Positions 61,680 through 64,000 of a DNA stretch of 64,000 nt are shown piece after piece. The DNA lies in assembly GCA_022820625.1 (NCBI GenBank), contig JAJEFE010000146.1, forward strand, positions 21,458-85,457, written 5' to 3'. The position numbers were made by a program, and so were the translations under genes. This DNA comes from Gammaproteobacteria bacterium. GTDB lineage: Bacteria > Pseudomonadota > Gammaproteobacteria > Steroidobacterales > Rariloculaceae. Within the stretch, counting starts at the first letter, position 1, and every line of letters begins with the position of its first letter. A model generated the notes under the pieces. It had not been told where the DNA came from, did not search any database, and saw only the letters and a list, made by a program, of their open reading frames with translations.

Positions 61680-63239
61680 TCACTCTCGCCGAGGAACCTT
61701 GGCTCCCGGCTTTCCTTCGATATTTTCCTGGACGAGTCCGGCGAGCAATTCGGCAAACTGCTGGATATTGCCGTCAACACTGGCAGTTTCGAGCGCCGCC
61801 ATGTAATCGTTACGGCACTCGACCGGGATCACGGTCCACGGATAACCGCCCGATGCCAGCATCACATTCATCAGGAAGCGGCCGATGCGCCCGTTGCCGT
61901 CCAGGTACGGGTGGATGTAGACGAAGACGAAATGTCCCAGCACAACCCTGACGGCGGACTCAGGCTCTTCGGCGAGCAGTTCGAAGAGCAGCGGCATCAT
62001 GTCGCGCACCGCTTCACGGCGCGGCGGCGTGTGCATCGAACGGCGGATAAAGACCGGGGCGTTCCGGTAACCGGCGAGATCGGTTGCGGTGACGATGCCG
62101 GCCTCGACGCCCGGGCCCCACAATGCACGATACCAGTCACCATGGTCGTCTCCCGCCACGGCGCCGGCATTGTCGCCTTTCAGCACCTTTGCGACGCTCT
62201 GGCTGACGCTCCGGAACGCGTCGTAATAGCCGCGCGCGGCGAGCGCGTTGCGCTCTTCCCGGTCCTGTTCATCCTTGTCGGGATTCCAGTCGCCGAAGCG
62301 CACACGTTCGATCAGCTCCGCACTGACTCGGTAGCCTTCGATCGACAGCGAGTGGTAGGCGTCGGTCACATAGACTTCCTCTACGCGCTTCATGTAGGCG
62401 GCGATATCCGAGGGAAGGCCCGGCGCTGCCGGGAATGTCTCGATGACCGGTTCGCGCATCGCCTCCCACATGATCCGCAGACGACTCGCGTAGGGCGAGG
62501 ACTCGCGCGCCGGCAGGGTCAACGCGGGCTTTTGCGGGAACGGGTCCCTCTCGCGAACGTCATAACCGACATGCTTCATCGTCTTGACGATCTCATCGGC
62601 AATCTTCTCGCGCCCGATATTGCGGAACGCGCCTGCGAGACGGCCGGCCACCGTACTGTGCCCGCCTTCCAGCAGCACGGCGAGCACATCCGAGGCATCG
62701 CGGACCATCGCGAGGGCCGCTCTCGCGTCCGTCGCCCTTTGCTCAAAGTATCCTGCGCCGCAGGCGACCAGCGCCGACGGCAGGGCAAACAGCCGCAGGC
62801 CGTCCATCGCCATGACGGTCTTCTTGTCGGGCAACGCGTATCGGACATCGAACAGCGAGGTGCCATGCGGCAGTTTTGTTGGCTTGTTGCCACCCTGCGG
62901 CGTGTGGACGAGGAGCTGCTGCGGCACCGTGCGGTTGCCGACATGCAGCGCCAGCGAGTGATCGGGTGACAGGCACCACCGCCCGCCGAAGCGGTGCTCA
63001 AGATAGGCGGCGCAGAAATCCCAATAGGAGGTGTACCAGGCCGTGCTGTCCCCTGCGCTCCGGCCGGGCCGGGCCGGGATATACCAGCCCTTCATGACCT
63101 CCTGCAGGAAGCCGTTGCGGACAAGGCGTTCGCGGTGGGCGCGGCTGAGATCGGCCGAGCGGATCGCGGTAGCGCCCTCGTTCTGAAGGGCTTTCAGGAC
63201 CTGGAGAGAGTTCGCGAGTTTTTCCGATGGGGTCGCCAT
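61680..63239 (-). CDS. Fic-domain AMPylase/nucleotidyltransferase with AbiEi-like N-terminus
   Basis: The 519-residue protein has an N-terminal winged-helix/AbiEi-like region (about 10-190: ALQNEGATAIRSADLSRAHR, GFLQEVMKGWYIP, FDVRYALPDK), a middle helical region with the Fic inhibitory-type motif SLSIEG (297-302, S/TxxxE[G/N]) and a Fic motif HPYLDGNGRIGR (443-454, HPFxxGNGRxxR type). The Fic active-site His, Gly, Asn and Arg are present. AbiEi proteins are usually antitoxins, so a self-contained regulator/effector is likely. Two promoter repeats lie 36-126 bases upstream. Confidence 0.9.
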   Translation of the reverse strand: MATPSEKLANSLQVLKALQNEGATAIRSADLSRAHRERLVRNGFLQEVMKGWYIPARPGRSAGDSTAWYTSYWDFCAAYLEHRFGGRWCLSPDHSLALHVGNRTVPQQLLVHTPQGGNKPTKLPHGTSLFDVRYALPDKKTVMAMDGLRLFALPSALVACGAGYFEQRATDARAALAMVRDASDVLAVLLEGGHSTVAGRLAGAFRNIGREKIADEIVKTMKHVGYDVRERDPFPQKPALTLPARESSPYASRLRIMWEAMREPVIETFPAAPGLPSDIAAYMKRVEEVYVTDAYHSLSIEGYRVSAELIERVRFGDWNPDKDEQDREERNALAARGYYDAFRSVSQSVAKVLKGDNAGAVAGDDHGDWYRALWGPGVEAGIVTATDLAGYRNAPVFIRRSMHTPPRREAVRDMMPLLFELLAEEPESAVRVVLGHFVFVYIHPYLDGNGRIGRFLMNVMLASGGYPWTVIPVECRNDYMAALETASVDGNIQQFAELLAGLVQENIEGKPGAKVPRRE

Positions 63240-63274
63240 AATCCGTGCTTTCTACAGGATTTTCTCTGTGCCTT

Positions 63275-63365
63275 TTATAGGGCATTGTGTCGTTTACATC
63301 ATAGGTTATGCTGTTGTAGCACTTATAGGGCATTGTGTCGAGCGAAAAATAGGTTATACTGTCGT
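63275..63365. promoter_or_regulatory. Two 43-bp direct repeats upstream of the Fic gene
   Basis: Units at 63275-63317 and 63323-63365 are spaced 48 bases apart. Each has TTATAGGGCATTGTGTCG, nine variable bases, then TAGGTTATgCTGTtGT (lower case: differing positions, A and C in the second unit). They sit in the promoter of the Fic gene, whose N-terminus is AbiEi-like. Known AbiEi antitoxins repress their own promoters through inverted or direct repeats, so an autoregulatory operator is the natural reading. Confidence 0.7.
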
Positions 63366-63589
63366 GGAACGCGCCAGCCACTTTACCAACCGAAGTGCTT
63401 CTTGCGCGCCCTCAACGCCGCAACGCTCGGACGCTGCTCAGACTTCTGCGGTAGTAACCGTACTGCTTATCGCTAACGCGCATCTTGCGCGCCTGACCTC
63501 CAGCGCCGCTATCGGCCGGCCTCTCCGACGATCCCCTCCTCTTCCCGGGCTTCGGAATCGGTGTTGTGAATGCCGAAATTATTCGCAGC

Positions 63590-64000
63590 TTATTCGACTT
63601 TCGCCGACTCCGCCGGAATCACCCGCCGGATCAGCCGCGTCACCGTCAAGCCCTGCACGATGATCGAAAACAGCACCACCACGTAGGTAATGCTGAGAAT
63701 GAACGGCCGGAACTCGTTCGCCGGCAGCGACAGTGCCAGAGCGACCGCGATGCCGCCGCGCAATCCGCCCCAGGTCAGTACCGGGACCGCTCCGCTCGGA
63801 AGCGCCTCCCAGCGGCGAACGGCTACGCGGGAGAGAAACACGCTCAGCCAGCGGCCGGACAGGGCGATGGGGATGGCCAGCAGGCCCATCCAGTATTCGA
63901 ACCCGCTGCGGGCGATGATCAGGACTTCCAGGCCGATCAGCAGGAAGAGCACGGAATTGAGGATCTCGTCGAGCAGCATCCAGAACTTCTCGAGATAGTC
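63590..64000 (-). CDS. CPA1-family sodium/proton antiporter, C-terminal part (partial)
   Basis: The 137 codons to the window edge encode hydrophobic helices: FWMLLDEILNSVLFLLIGLE, WEALPSGAVPVLTWGGLRGG and IAVALALSLPANEF. The LTWGGLRGGIAVALAL stretch is the conserved CPA1/NhaP segment. The N-terminal part of the gene is outside the window. It exchanges Na+ or K+ for protons across the inner membrane. Confidence 0.9.
   Translation of the reverse strand, partial: DYLEKFWMLLDEILNSVLFLLIGLEVLIIARSGFEYWMGLLAIPIALSGRWLSVFLSRVAVRRWEALPSGAVPVLTWGGLRGGIAVALALSLPANEFRPFILSITYVVVLFSIIVQGLTVTRLIRRVIPAESAKVE

Overview
The window is GC-rich DNA from what looks like a gammaproteobacterium. The spc/alpha ribosomal order (rpsH-rplF-rplR-rpsE-rpmD-rplO-secY-rpmJ-rpsM-rpsK-rpsD-rpoA-rplQ), a bioF-bioD pair with bioA, proBA, long-type QueF, lipoproteins and a TonB-dependent receptor point to a Gram-negative proteobacterium. 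The exact lineage cannot be read from the sequence. Genes are dense, spacing is short, and GTG/TTG starts are common.

Layout. 1-6356 (minus): 3' half of the spc operon plus the alpha operon. It stops abruptly at rpsH: rpsN, rplE, rplX and rplN are absent upstream and a CTAG-flanked, cloverleaf-like inverted-repeat element (6367-6635) sits at the junction. 6639-10081: a 2Fe-2S ferredoxin, then three genes (DUF2064-type transferase, mercuric-reductase-like flavoprotein, GT2 transferase) resembling the TIGR04282/TIGR04283 arsenosugar-associated set. 10209-18001: secreted M20 amidohydrolase, a 1322-residue AAA/P-domain/WD40 membrane protein, two unrecognised genes and degenerate remnants. 17983-23113: ilvB and ilvH (divergent here), proB, proA. 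23231-27851: bioA, a phosphomannomutase, bioF, bioD.

27884-41223 (minus) is the most striking part: ten tightly packed genes plus an OmpA-like gene. In transcription order they encode a Pro/Gly-repeat lipoprotein, a second lipoprotein, a Ser/Thr kinase, a TPR membrane protein, an FHA/PEGA/FGE-fold protein, a small acidic exported protein, a MotA/TolQ/ExbB-family channel protein, an actin-fold/FHA protein and two membrane-anchored von Willebrand A (vWA) proteins. The N-terminal segment of both vWA proteins resembles the ExbD/TolR transmembrane helix with its Asp. My reading is a proton-driven, kinase/FHA-regulated envelope machine built like Tol-Pal, with vWA domains in place of the usual TolR periplasmic domain and an OmpA-like protein downstream across a large palindrome.

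41405-60750: mostly exported enzymes and sulfur/amino-acid metabolism (DUF4399, cysteine synthase, esterase-like hydrolase, TonB receptor with an EF-hand-like loop, DUF4159, two Cys/Met PLP enzymes, MOSC protein, a truncated GFA gene, YtcJ-like amidohydrolase, metallo-beta-lactamase-fold protein, DUF6152 protein, DMT exporter, eight-haem TPR cytochrome, queF). 60846-64000 is accessory: an antitoxin with a truncated PIN toxin, about 540 bases with no recognisable gene, a Fic protein with an AbiEi-like N-terminus behind two 43-bp promoter repeats, and the end of a CPA1-type antiporter.
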